This document shows, in pieces, positions 16,386 to 22,538 of a stretch of DNA of 34,243 nucleotides. Position 1 is the stretch's first letter. The number at the start of each line of letters is the position of its first letter. The notes below the pieces were generated by a model. That model had not been told where the DNA came from. It did not search any database and was given only the letters and a program-made list of their open reading frames with translations. Source of the stretch: Bacteroidales bacterium M2 (lineage in GTDB: Bacteria; Bacteroidota; Bacteroidia; Bacteroidales; Muribaculaceae); NCBI GenBank assembly GCA_001689415.1, contig LUJM01000051.1, positions 1 through 34,243 of the forward strand, given 5' to 3'. A program made the translations under genes and the position numbers.

Positions 16386-16988
16386 TTATTTGCTGCCGGT
16401 GATTTCTTTGGTCTTGTCGACTACGGCATCTTTCACCTCTTTAGCCTTGTCGGCGGTTTTACCGGCGATTTCCTTGGTCTTGTCTACCGTGGCGTCTTTG
16501 ATTTCGGTAGCCTTGTCGGCAGTCTTACCGGCGATTTCCTTAGTCTTGTCTACTGTGGCATCTTTGATTTCGGTGGCCTTGTCGCCTGTAGCCTCGGCAA
16601 CGTCTTCGATTTTGTCACCTGTAGCCTCGGCGGCATCTTTTACTGCATCGGAGGCGGTGTCAGTACCCTTCTTTACAGCATCAACTGCCTTATCGATGAT
16701 ACCGCTTGCCGCAGTGAGCGTCGATGCCATTGCAGGAGATTTCTCCTTTACCACAGGCTCAATTTTGTCAAGGAAATCCTTGGCCTGCTGGGCCTTGCCG
16801 TCGTTTACAAGCTGTTCGGCATATTGCTTGGCCTGGGCCACATAGAGCTGCAGGCTGTCGGTGTTGGTACAATTTTCGATTTTAGATGTGAGCACCGAGG
16901 CATCTACTGTTTCGGTCTTGCTCGTACATGATGTGCCGCCTATTGCCAGAACAGAGCCGACGGCGATTGCTAAGACTAACTTTTTCAT
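16386..16988 (-). CDS. Putative lipoprotein with LEA/apolipoprotein-like helical repeats
   Basis: A 200-residue protein with a lipoprotein-type signal (MKKLVLAIAVGSVLAIGGTSC, lipidation candidate Cys21; the lipobox GGTSC is loose, as often in Bacteroidota). Residues 30-100 form a helical domain (AQAKQYAEQLVNDGKAQQA). Residues 105-200 consist of charged alanine/lysine repeats; the last 66 residues are three copies of a 22-residue unit built on two 11-residue turns (T-[GA]-DKATEIKDATVDKTKEIAGK). Such amphipathic repeats resemble group 3 LEA proteins and apolipoprotein-type helices, which suggests membrane-surface or stress binding, but function is unknown. It diverges from groES, with both starts facing a 219-base spacer. 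Confidence 0.8.
   Translation of the reverse strand: MKKLVLAIAVGSVLAIGGTSCTSKTETVDASVLTSKIENCTNTDSLQLYVAQAKQYAEQLVNDGKAQQAKDFLDKIEPVVKEKSPAMASTLTAASGIIDKAVDAVKKGTDTASDAVKDAAEATGDKIEDVAEATGDKATEIKDATVDKTKEIAGKTADKATEIKDATVDKTKEIAGKTADKAKEVKDAVVDKTKEITGSK
16392..16589 (-). repeat. Three 66-bp tandem repeats within the lipoprotein gene
   Basis: They encode residues 134-199. The first two units are almost identical at the protein level and the last is diverged (KAKEVKDAVV). A 66-bp period equals two 11-residue helical turns, so copy number could change in frame by slippage or recombination. Confidence 0.8.
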
Positions 16989-17117
16989 TTCATTATGTGT
17001 TTATTGTAAATAATCTACAAACAACGGCACTCTCGAAATAGTTCAAGACTGACAATAAAAACATGTCATTAGTCAAAACCGAGGGGCATCCTTAAGCGTT
17101 ATCACCTTTGGATTGAC

Positions 17118-17151
17118 AAAATGGCAGTCGCATCTGCCATTTTTATCTTTG
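17118..17151 (+). promoter_or_regulatory. groESL promoter with abutting palindrome
   Basis: AAAATGGCAG (17118-17127) and CTGCCATTTT (17134-17143) are a perfect 10-bp inverted repeat with a 6-base centre. It is directly followed by TATCTTTG (17144-17151), a consensus -7 box, 56 bases before the groES ATG. The palindrome therefore covers the spacer and -33 zone. It does not match CIRCE, the HrcA operator. An operator for another heat-shock regulator is the simplest reading (inference). Confidence 0.6.
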
Positions 17152-17207
17152 GCTCAGTTTTTGCAATAACATTGAAAAACGAAAAAACAACAAAAATATA
17201 TACCAAC

Positions 17208-17483
17208 ATGAAACTCAAACCACTTGCCGACCGTGTGCTTATCCAGCCCACAGCAGCAGAAGAAGTTACAGCCCATGGCATCATCATCCCCGATGCCGCT
17301 AAAGAAAAACCCCTCCGTGGCACAGTTATCGCAGTAGGCCAAGGCACTAAAGACGAGCCTATGGTACTCAAAGAAGGCGACGAAGTGCTCTATGGCAAAT
17401 ATGCCGGCACAGAGGTTGACCTTGGCGACGAAAAGGCGCTGATAATGCGTCAGAACGAAGTTCTTGCTGTAATCGAAAAATAA
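17208..17483 (+). CDS. groES: Co-chaperonin GroES
   Basis: The 10-kDa lid of the chaperonin; a heptamer closes the GroEL cage. It has 91 residues, with MKLKPLADRVLIQPTAAEE at the start, the mobile loop around EVTAHGIIIPDAAKEKP (about 18-34) and the C-terminal strand LIMRQNEVLAVIE. The start at 17208 is chosen by homology; an in-frame ATG at 17121 lies inside the promoter palindrome and cannot be right. groEL follows after 12 bases on the same strand. The promoter and palindrome at 17118-17151 probably control both. Confidence 0.97.
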   Translation: MKLKPLADRVLIQPTAAEEVTAHGIIIPDAAKEKPLRGTVIAVGQGTKDEPMVLKEGDEVLYGKYAGTEVDLGDEKALIMRQNEVLAVIEK

Positions 17484-17495
17484 AATACTACTACA

Positions 17496-19127
17496 ATGGC
17501 TAAAGAAATAAAATTCAATATCGAGGCTCGCGACGAGCTCAAAAAAGGCGTTGACGCTCTTGCCGACGCTGTAAAAGTTACCCTTGGCCCTAAAGGCCGC
17601 AACGTGATTATCTCGCGTCAGTTTGGTGCTCCCCACATCACCAAAGACGGTGTTACCGTTGCCCGCGAGGTTGAACTCGAAGACGAATTCCAGAACATGG
17701 GCGCTCAGCTCGTGAAGGAAGTTGCATCGAAAACCGGCGACGACGCCGGCGACGGTACAACAACCGCTACCGTTCTTGCCCAGGCTATCGTAGCCGTTGG
17801 CCTCAAGAACGTTACTGCCGGTGCAAACCCCATGGACCTCAAACGCGGTATCGACAAAGCCGTTGCCGAGGTTGTAGCAGGCATCCGTGAGATGAGCGAA
17901 GAAGTTGGCGACGATTTCAAGAAAATCGAAGACGTTGCCCGCATCTCGGCAAACAACGACGAAACAATTGGCCATCTCATCGCCGAGGCTATGCAGAAGG
18001 TTAAAAAAGAAGGCGTTATCACCGTTGACGAAGCCAAAGGCACCGAGACCAACATCGAGGTGGTAGAAGGCATGCAGTTCGACCGCGGCTTTATCTCGCC
18101 CTACTTTATCACCGATACCGAGAAAATGGAGTGCGTATACGACAACCCCTTCATCCTTCTCTACGACAAGGAAGTATCTAACCTCAAGGATATCCTTCCT
18201 ATCCTCGAAGGCACCGCACAGAGCGGCCGCGGCCTGCTCATCATCGCTGAGGACGTAGATCAGGACGCTCTCGCAGGCCTGGTTGTTAACCGTCTCCGCG
18301 GCAGCCTCAAGGTTTGCGCTGTCAAAGCTCCCGGCTTCGGCGACCGCCGCAAAGAAATGCTCGAGGATATCGCTATCCTCACCGGCGGCACTGTGATTTC
18401 TGAGGACAAGGGCATGAGCCTTGCAACTGCAACTATGCAGGACCTCGGCCACGCCAACAAGGTAACAGTCAACAAAGAAAACACCACTATCGTTAACCGC
18501 GACACCAACAAGGAACTCCTCGACGCACGCGTTGCCCAGATCAAGGCTCAGATTGCCCAGACCAAGAGCGACTACGACCGCGAGAAACTGCAGGAACGCC
18601 TTGCCAAACTCGCAGGCGGTGTGGCTGTGCTCCACGTAGGCGCACCCTCTGAGGTTGAAATGAAAGAAAAGAAAGACCGTGTCGACGACGCCCTCAGCGC
18701 AACCCGCGCTGCTATCGCCGAAGGTATCGTTCCCGGCGGTGGCGTGGCATACATCCGTTGCCTCGACCGTCTGCGCGACCTCAAGGGCGCTAACGACGAC
18801 GAGCAGACCGGTATCGCTATCGTAGAACGCGCTATCGAGGAACCTCTCCGCCAGATTGCTACCAATGCCGGTGTCGAAGGCGCAGTGGTTGTTCAGAAAG
18901 TACGCGAAGGCAAAGGTGACTACGGCTACAATGCCCGCACCGATGTATACGAGAACCTCCTCGCCGCAGGTGTCATCGACCCTGCCAAGGTTACCCGCGT
19001 AGCCCTCGAGAATGCAGCCTCTATCGCAGGCATGTTCCTCACCACCGAGTGCGTTATCGCTCAGAAGAAAGAAGAAGCTCCTGCAGCTCCCGCCGCCGGT
19101 ATGGGTGGCATGGGCGGCATGATGTAA
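17496..19127 (+). CDS. groEL: 60-kDa chaperonin GroEL
   Basis: ATP-driven folding chamber in the cytoplasm. The 543-residue protein has the nucleotide-binding GDGTTTATVLAQ segment (about 86-97), the apical domain in the middle, the late GGGVAYIRCLDR region (near 410) and the glycine-methionine tail GMGGMGGMM that lines the cavity floor. No key residue appears lost. The final 218 bases (18910-19127) recur almost unchanged at 20731-20948. A long foldback terminator begins 4 bases after the stop. Confidence 0.98.
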   Translation: MAKEIKFNIEARDELKKGVDALADAVKVTLGPKGRNVIISRQFGAPHITKDGVTVAREVELEDEFQNMGAQLVKEVASKTGDDAGDGTTTATVLAQAIVAVGLKNVTAGANPMDLKRGIDKAVAEVVAGIREMSEEVGDDFKKIEDVARISANNDETIGHLIAEAMQKVKKEGVITVDEAKGTETNIEVVEGMQFDRGFISPYFITDTEKMECVYDNPFILLYDKEVSNLKDILPILEGTAQSGRGLLIIAEDVDQDALAGLVVNRLRGSLKVCAVKAPGFGDRRKEMLEDIAILTGGTVISEDKGMSLATATMQDLGHANKVTVNKENTTIVNRDTNKELLDARVAQIKAQIAQTKSDYDREKLQERLAKLAGGVAVLHVGAPSEVEMKEKKDRVDDALSATRAAIAEGIVPGGGVAYIRCLDRLRDLKGANDDEQTGIAIVERAIEEPLRQIATNAGVEGAVVVQKVREGKGDYGYNARTDVYENLLAAGVIDPAKVTRVALENAASIAGMFLTTECVIAQKKEEAPAAPAAGMGGMGGMM

Positions 19128-19130
19128 TCA

Positions 19131-19195
19131 TCATACCCACAAAACAACGGGGTCGCGCCAACGCAAGGTGCGACCCCGTTGTTTTGTGGGTATGA
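19131..19195. terminator. Very long foldback terminator after groEL
   Basis: Arms of 29 bases (19131-19159 and 19167-19195) are reverse complements apart from one G-U type mismatch, around a 7-base loop. The inner GC part (ACGGGGTCGC/GCGACCCCGT) is flanked by A-rich and T-rich sides, so the structure can end transcription from groEL and from the opposite direction. Confidence 0.8.
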
Positions 19196-19212
19196 AAGAC
19201 GTAATATTTATA

Positions 19213-19488
19213 CTACGGCTTTGTTGTGATGAATATCTGGAGAACAGCAAATAGAGTTCCCAACACGATAATTTTGCCTAAGGACATGTAGATAAATGAT
19301 TTGAGATGTTGCTTATAGGCATAATAAATCTTGTAAGCCTGTCCTAGCACAAACACCCCGTACGCCCCCCAGAGTACGAGCATATAATCCTCGTTATCAA
19401 GAATGGTAAACGATATTGTTAGAATAAAGACGAGAGCGATAAGTGTCAGTCTCAAAGCTTTATTATTGGGCAATACGGGCTGTTTCAT
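19213..19488 (-). CDS. Small membrane protein downstream of the cysteine lipoprotein
   Basis: A 91-residue protein with three likely membrane segments (ALRLTLIALVFILTISFTI, LVLWGAYGVFVLGQAYKIYY and IVLGTLFAVLQIFI) and a short basic N-terminus. I do not recognise a family. It begins 26 bases after the stop of the lipoprotein gene at 19515-20282, on the same strand, and both are AT-rich in contrast to groEL, so they probably form a two-gene unit acquired together. The arrangement resembles effector plus membrane immunity pairs, but there is no motif that shows this. It ends against the groEL foldback terminator. Confidence 0.65.
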   Translation of the reverse strand: MKQPVLPNNKALRLTLIALVFILTISFTILDNEDYMLVLWGAYGVFVLGQAYKIYYAYKQHLKSFIYMSLGKIIVLGTLFAVLQIFITTKP

Positions 19489-19514
19489 AACCGTTCGTAT
19501 AATTCTTTCAATAT

Positions 19515-20282
19515 TTATTTAATGTATTTTTTACCTTTTTTGCAGTCTACATAGCTAATCGCTGCGCCTATAATTTCTACAGCATCTCCAATTCCGCATG
19601 TGACATCTGCTGCAACATCTTCAGGACCACCACCCCAGAATTCAACTAATACATCTTCTGCACACGCTTTTGCCATATCCATTACGAATTGATGCTCGCA
19701 ATCGCCATAATATCCATTTCCTCCAACGAATATCGTCTCCGGTTTTATGTAATTTTCTACTATTGGAATTGCAACATAATCGGTGGCTGCAGCTGTTTGA
19801 ACATAGAGCTTTTGCAACTGCAAAGGTTTGTCTTTAACCGAACTTAACAAAAGTTCCTTTTTGTCATTGGATATAATATATTCATCTCTAAAAGCTAAAT
19901 ATTTTGTGGCCTCATAGATATTAGTAGAATCAATAAGTAAATCAATTCCATAATCCGCATCATAGGCTTGACCCGTTGATAATGAAGCAAGACTGTCTCG
20001 CATCATTACCAGTTCCTCTTCTGAAAGAGAAGACAAGTAAAGACCAAAGGAGGCTGGCGTTTCGATTACCTCTTCGCTTCGAGAATTTGAAGGAAGCAAG
20101 TTTTTAAATTTCTCAGAGAAATCTTTCACAGCGTCTGTCGAATATAGACAATAAAGATTTTCTATCTCTGTTTCATTTAGTGAGATTTGTTCTGAACCAT
20201 GTTCAAAGACAGGCTCTTCTTGTGTACATGAATAAATACACATAGTTAGCGTAGCTAACAGTAAGAAGTAAAACTTTTTCAT
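19515..20282 (-). CDS. Lipoprotein with a four-cysteine C-terminal domain, unknown
   Basis: A 255-residue protein. The signal peptide ends in a lipobox-like TMCIYSC (Cys19) followed by TQEEP, and an acidic stretch follows, as in surface-exposed Bacteroidota lipoproteins. The start at 20282 (MKKFYFLLLATL) is preferred to the longer frame from 20336. The middle part is helical and acidic. The last 60 residues differ: four cysteines (GDC, KAC, VTC, VDC), a glycine-rich FWGGGPEDVAAD, the small-residue stretch GIGDAVEIIGAAISYV and a lysine-rich end KKGKKYIK. I know no family for it. A disulfide-bonded amphipathic C-terminus would suit a toxin or peptide precursor, but this is speculation. The AT-rich base use marks it as probably acquired. 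Confidence 0.7.
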   Translation of the reverse strand: MKKFYFLLLATLTMCIYSCTQEEPVFEHGSEQISLNETEIENLYCLYSTDAVKDFSEKFKNLLPSNSRSEEVIETPASFGLYLSSLSEEELVMMRDSLASLSTGQAYDADYGIDLLIDSTNIYEATKYLAFRDEYIISNDKKELLLSSVKDKPLQLQKLYVQTAAATDYVAIPIVENYIKPETIFVGGNGYYGDCEHQFVMDMAKACAEDVLVEFWGGGPEDVAADVTCGIGDAVEIIGAAISYVDCKKGKKYIK

Positions 20283-20514
20283 TGTAATTAAATTATATAT
20301 CATTCTATTAACAATATATATTATACGATGGTTCATCTGGCTTTCCTAATTTTGGGAAAATATCCATTTTTTCTGTCAGGCCGAAATAGCAGTGCATAAT
20401 TAAAGATATCAGAAATAGCGGGCCCAGCTCCTATCGTTGACAACCCACATCTCTTATATTCTTAATCATGATCATGCACTTTTCGGCTTGCCCAAAATCT
20501 CCCAATTTAGCAGA

Positions 20515-20730
20515 GCCTTAACTTAGCGTGAGTTCAACGAAATTAAACAGTTGAAAATTTGGTAATTAGCGATAAACATATTAAATTTATAGTGCTAAAA
20601 CAAACCAATACTCTTATCGCTATGCTCACCGAAGACAAAAATACTGAAATATTCGTAATGGACGATGAATTTTGCAAAGTTTTTAATGCCATGCTCACCC
20701 GCAGATGACTTGAAGAGCCACGAAAAGGCC
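20515..20730 (+). mobile_element. 5' remnant of an insertion sequence
   Basis: From about 20515 the sequence looks like the left end and promoter region of an IS: a leader with a CTTAGCGTGAGTTCAAC string, an AT-rich promoter zone and then the start of a transposase-like frame at 20622. The rest of the element is missing; at 20731 it changes directly into groEL sequence. The exact left end cannot be fixed without a reference copy. Confidence 0.5.
20622..20730 (+). pseudogene. Truncated transposase N-terminus
   Basis: The frame reads MLTEDKNTEIFVMDDEFC and continues KVFNAMLTRR to a TGA at 20706, then LEEPRKGR in the same frame up to the groEL junction. The LTEDKxTEIFxMxDxFCK pattern is typical of the N-terminus of IS982/IS4-type transposases of Bacteroidota. 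The in-frame stop and the loss of the remaining protein make it dead. The frame runs without a shift into the groEL tail. The IS family is a recognition from memory, not a search result. Confidence 0.55.
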
Positions 20731-20948
20731 GCAAAGGTGACTACGGCTACAACGCCCGCACCGATGTATACGAGAACCTCCTCGCCGCAGGTGTCATCGA
20801 CCCTGCCAAGGTTACCCGCGTAGCCCTCGAGAATGCAGCCTCTATCGCAGGCATGTTCCTCACCACCGAGTGCGTTATCGCTCAGAAGAAAGAAGAAGCT
20901 CCCGCAGCTCCCGCCGCCGGTATGGGTGGCATGGGCGGCATGATGTAA
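20731..20948 (+). pseudogene. Duplicated 3' end of groEL
   Basis: These 218 bases match 18910-19127 with two differences (AAT to AAC, CCT to CCC), both silent. They encode groEL residues 473-543 with the GMGGMGGMM tail and the stop codon. Homology stops exactly after the TAA: the foldback terminator that follows groEL is absent here. On the left it is fused to transposase sequence at GCAAAGGTGAC. There is no start codon or promoter of its own, so it is not a functional chaperonin. Confidence 0.93.
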
Positions 20949-20969
20949 GCCTCTCGATAATATAAACTA

Positions 20970-21042
20970 AAAGCTGTGTTTGATTTAACCATTAATCACA
21001 GCTTTACACAAAAATCGCCCCCAACCGAGGGCGATTTTTGTG
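20970..21042 (+). terminator. Two hairpins, the second a strong terminator
   Basis: AAAGCTGTG (20970-20978) pairs with CACAGCTTT (20997-21005). Directly after it CACAAAAATCGCCC (21007-21020) pairs perfectly with GGGCGATTTTTGTG (21029-21042), a classic bidirectional terminator shape. They follow the groEL tail copy and shield the toxin-antitoxin genes from upstream transcription. Confidence 0.8.
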
Positions 21043-21118
21043 TTTCATATATAACAGACAAGACCAATATTGGATATTCACTATTTTTCATAAAAACAAA
21101 ATATAATTGCCCAAAAAG

Positions 21119-21150
21119 TTTCCATATATGGAAAACAATTTATACCTTTG
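21119..21150 (+). promoter_or_regulatory. higBA promoter and palindromic operator
   Basis: TTTCCATATATGGAAA (21119-21134) is a perfect 16-bp palindrome. It overlaps the -33 zone and spacer of a promoter whose -7 box is TACCTTTG (21143-21150), 25 bases before the higB ATG. Binding of the HigA antitoxin here would block the promoter, the usual autoregulation of this class (inference from position). Confidence 0.65.
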
Positions 21151-21175
21151 CATTGTAATATAATAGACACCGTAA

Positions 21176-21517
21176 ATGGCCGAACCTCCAAAATACAAAA
21201 TTATAATCTCCGAGGAAGTAGACAAATTCCTTGAGACAGTCAGCCCCAAGGCCAAAGCTAAGATATTCTACAACATCAATTTAGTTGCAGCAGGAGTGAT
21301 GAATAAAGAATTATTCAAAAAACTTGACGGGGCTGATATTTGGGAGTTTAGAACTCTTTTTGGAGGAGTCGCATATAGACTTTTATCATTCTTCGACACA
21401 GACAATCAAGCACTTATCATAACTACTCATGGTTTTATAAAGAAAACTCAAAAAACTCCCAAGAAAGAGATAGACCGAGCAAAAGCAATACGAACTGAAT
21501 ATTTCAAACAAAAATAA
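21176..21517 (+). CDS. higB: HigB-type (RelE superfamily, Gp49-like) toxin
   Basis: A 113-residue protein of the phage-derived Gp49-like/HigB family, which in studied members cuts mRNA at the ribosome. Visible family blocks are LFKKLDGADIWEFRTLFGG (about 46-64), YRLLSFFD and the C-terminal THGFIKKTQKTPKKEIDRA (about 84-102), in which the basic residues are typically catalytic. The toxin gene comes first and the antitoxin starts one base after its stop region, which is the HigBA order. It is AT-rich and lies next to an IS remnant, consistent with an acquired module. The class is well supported; the target is inferred. Confidence 0.88.
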   Translation: MAEPPKYKIIISEEVDKFLETVSPKAKAKIFYNINLVAAGVMNKELFKKLDGADIWEFRTLFGGVAYRLLSFFDTDNQALIITTHGFIKKTQKTPKKEIDRAKAIRTEYFKQK

Positions 21518-21518
21518 T

Positions 21519-21854
21519 ATGGCGATGAAGTTTTATACACTGGAAGAAATGACCGATAAGCATATCGGTAAACGCGGCACTCCGGAAAGAGAAAGTTTTG
21601 AGGCTGAACTTGAGGCTGCTTTGATTGGCGCTTCTATCAAAGAAGCCCGAAAATCCATGAACCTCACGCAAAAGGAACTCGGCGAGAGAGTCGGCGTTCA
21701 AACCGCCCAAATTTCAAAGATTGAGAGTGGCAGGAATTTGACTATATCGACTATAGTAAGGATTCTTAATGCACTCGGACTATCAGCCGACTTTTCAATC
21801 CAAGGTCTTACCCCTGTACGCTTGGGAATAGGCTCTAAAGCCTGTCAGTCTTGA
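21519..21854 (+). CDS. higA: HigA-type antitoxin, Xre-family HTH
   Basis: A 111-residue antitoxin. The N-terminal 35 residues (YTLEEMTDKHIGKRGTPER) match the toxin-binding region seen in many Bacteroidota HigA proteins, and residues about 38-90 form an Xre helix-turn-helix (LTQKELGERVGVQTAQISKIESG). It should neutralise HigB and bind the palindrome at 21119-21134. It starts one base after the higB stop. The C-terminus is short and ordinary. A hairpin that could end the transcript lies 60 bases downstream. Confidence 0.88.
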   Translation: MAMKFYTLEEMTDKHIGKRGTPERESFEAELEAALIGASIKEARKSMNLTQKELGERVGVQTAQISKIESGRNLTISTIVRILNALGLSADFSIQGLTPVRLGIGSKACQS

Positions 21855-21914
21855 TTTAACTGATTTTATTTTGCAAACTCCAGATAGCACATATTCAAAG
21901 TTTATCGATTCAGT

Positions 21915-21942
21915 AGGCACATCTCACCGGGTGTGCCTTTAT
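21915..21942 (+). terminator. Probable terminator after higA
   Basis: AGGCACA (21915-21921) pairs with TGTGCCT (21932-21938), followed by TTATTGT. The stem is 7 bp and the T run is weak. Confidence 0.55.
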
Positions 21943-21994
21943 TGTATCCTTGCCCCTTTTGATTTTGGCTGTTATTAATTTTCTTATCTTGGCA

Positions 21995-22010
21995 TAAATT
22001 TGTAATTTTG
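21995..22010 (+). promoter_or_regulatory. Promoter boxes of the cvpA-suf operon
   Basis: Two overlapping -7 candidates, TAAATTTG (21995-22002) and TAATTTTG (22003-22010), end 11 bases before the cvpA ATG. The -33 element is not clear. The very short leader would favour the first box. No separate promoter with a full consensus is visible before sufB. Confidence 0.5.
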
Positions 22011-22021
22011 CATGTTGAACT

Positions 22022-22495
22022 ATGACAGCTATCGACTTGATATTATTGGCGATTATCGCCATAGCACTTATAACAGGCTGGATGCGCGGGCTCGTGCGTC
22101 AGGTAGGCACTGTTGCCGGTATTATTCTCGGCATAATAGTATGCCGTGTCTTCGGAGCTGAGATTGCCGACTATTTCGTCAGCCGCGGCGCCGACCATGC
22201 TTCTATAGCGAGGGCTTGCGTCTACGCGGTTCTGTTTGTAATAGTGTTTTTGAGCTGCAACCTGTTGGCAAGGCTCCTCAGCTCGATTCTCAAAGCCGTA
22301 AAACTCGGCATGCTCGACAGAGCCGGCGGCGCTGTGATGCGGACATTCCTGTGGCTGCTATTTACATCGCTGGCCATTAACATATATCTGGGAATATGCC
22401 CCTCCGACAAGGCGCGATTCAATCGTGCCGACAAGCCATGGCGTAATATCACAGTGCAGATTGCTCCTAAACTTTTAGGCTATTTAGCAAACTGA
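22022..22495 (+). CDS. CvpA family membrane protein
   Basis: A 157-residue inner-membrane protein with four predicted helices and the family N-terminus MTAIDLILLAIIAIALITGW followed by RGLVRQ. The family is named for colicin V production in E. coli, but its general function is unsettled. It precedes sufB by 43 bases on the same strand, so it is likely to be the first gene of the suf transcript. No functional link to Fe-S assembly is established by the sequence. Confidence 0.85.
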   Translation: MTAIDLILLAIIAIALITGWMRGLVRQVGTVAGIILGIIVCRVFGAEIADYFVSRGADHASIARACVYAVLFVIVFLSCNLLARLLSSILKAVKLGMLDRAGGAVMRTFLWLLFTSLAINIYLGICPSDKARFNRADKPWRNITVQIAPKLLGYLAN

Positions 22496-22538
22496 CCGAA
22501 CGCATTTTTTGTTATCTCTATTGCATAACTTACAAGCA

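Noticed and set aside
17154..18635. A 493-codon open frame on the minus strand opposite groEL
   Set aside because: It is the antisense shadow of a highly biased, conserved gene; no ribosome binding site, promoter or recognisable domain.
20543..20734. A 63-codon minus-strand frame across the IS remnant
   Set aside because: It is antisense to the transposase-like frame and has no family resemblance.
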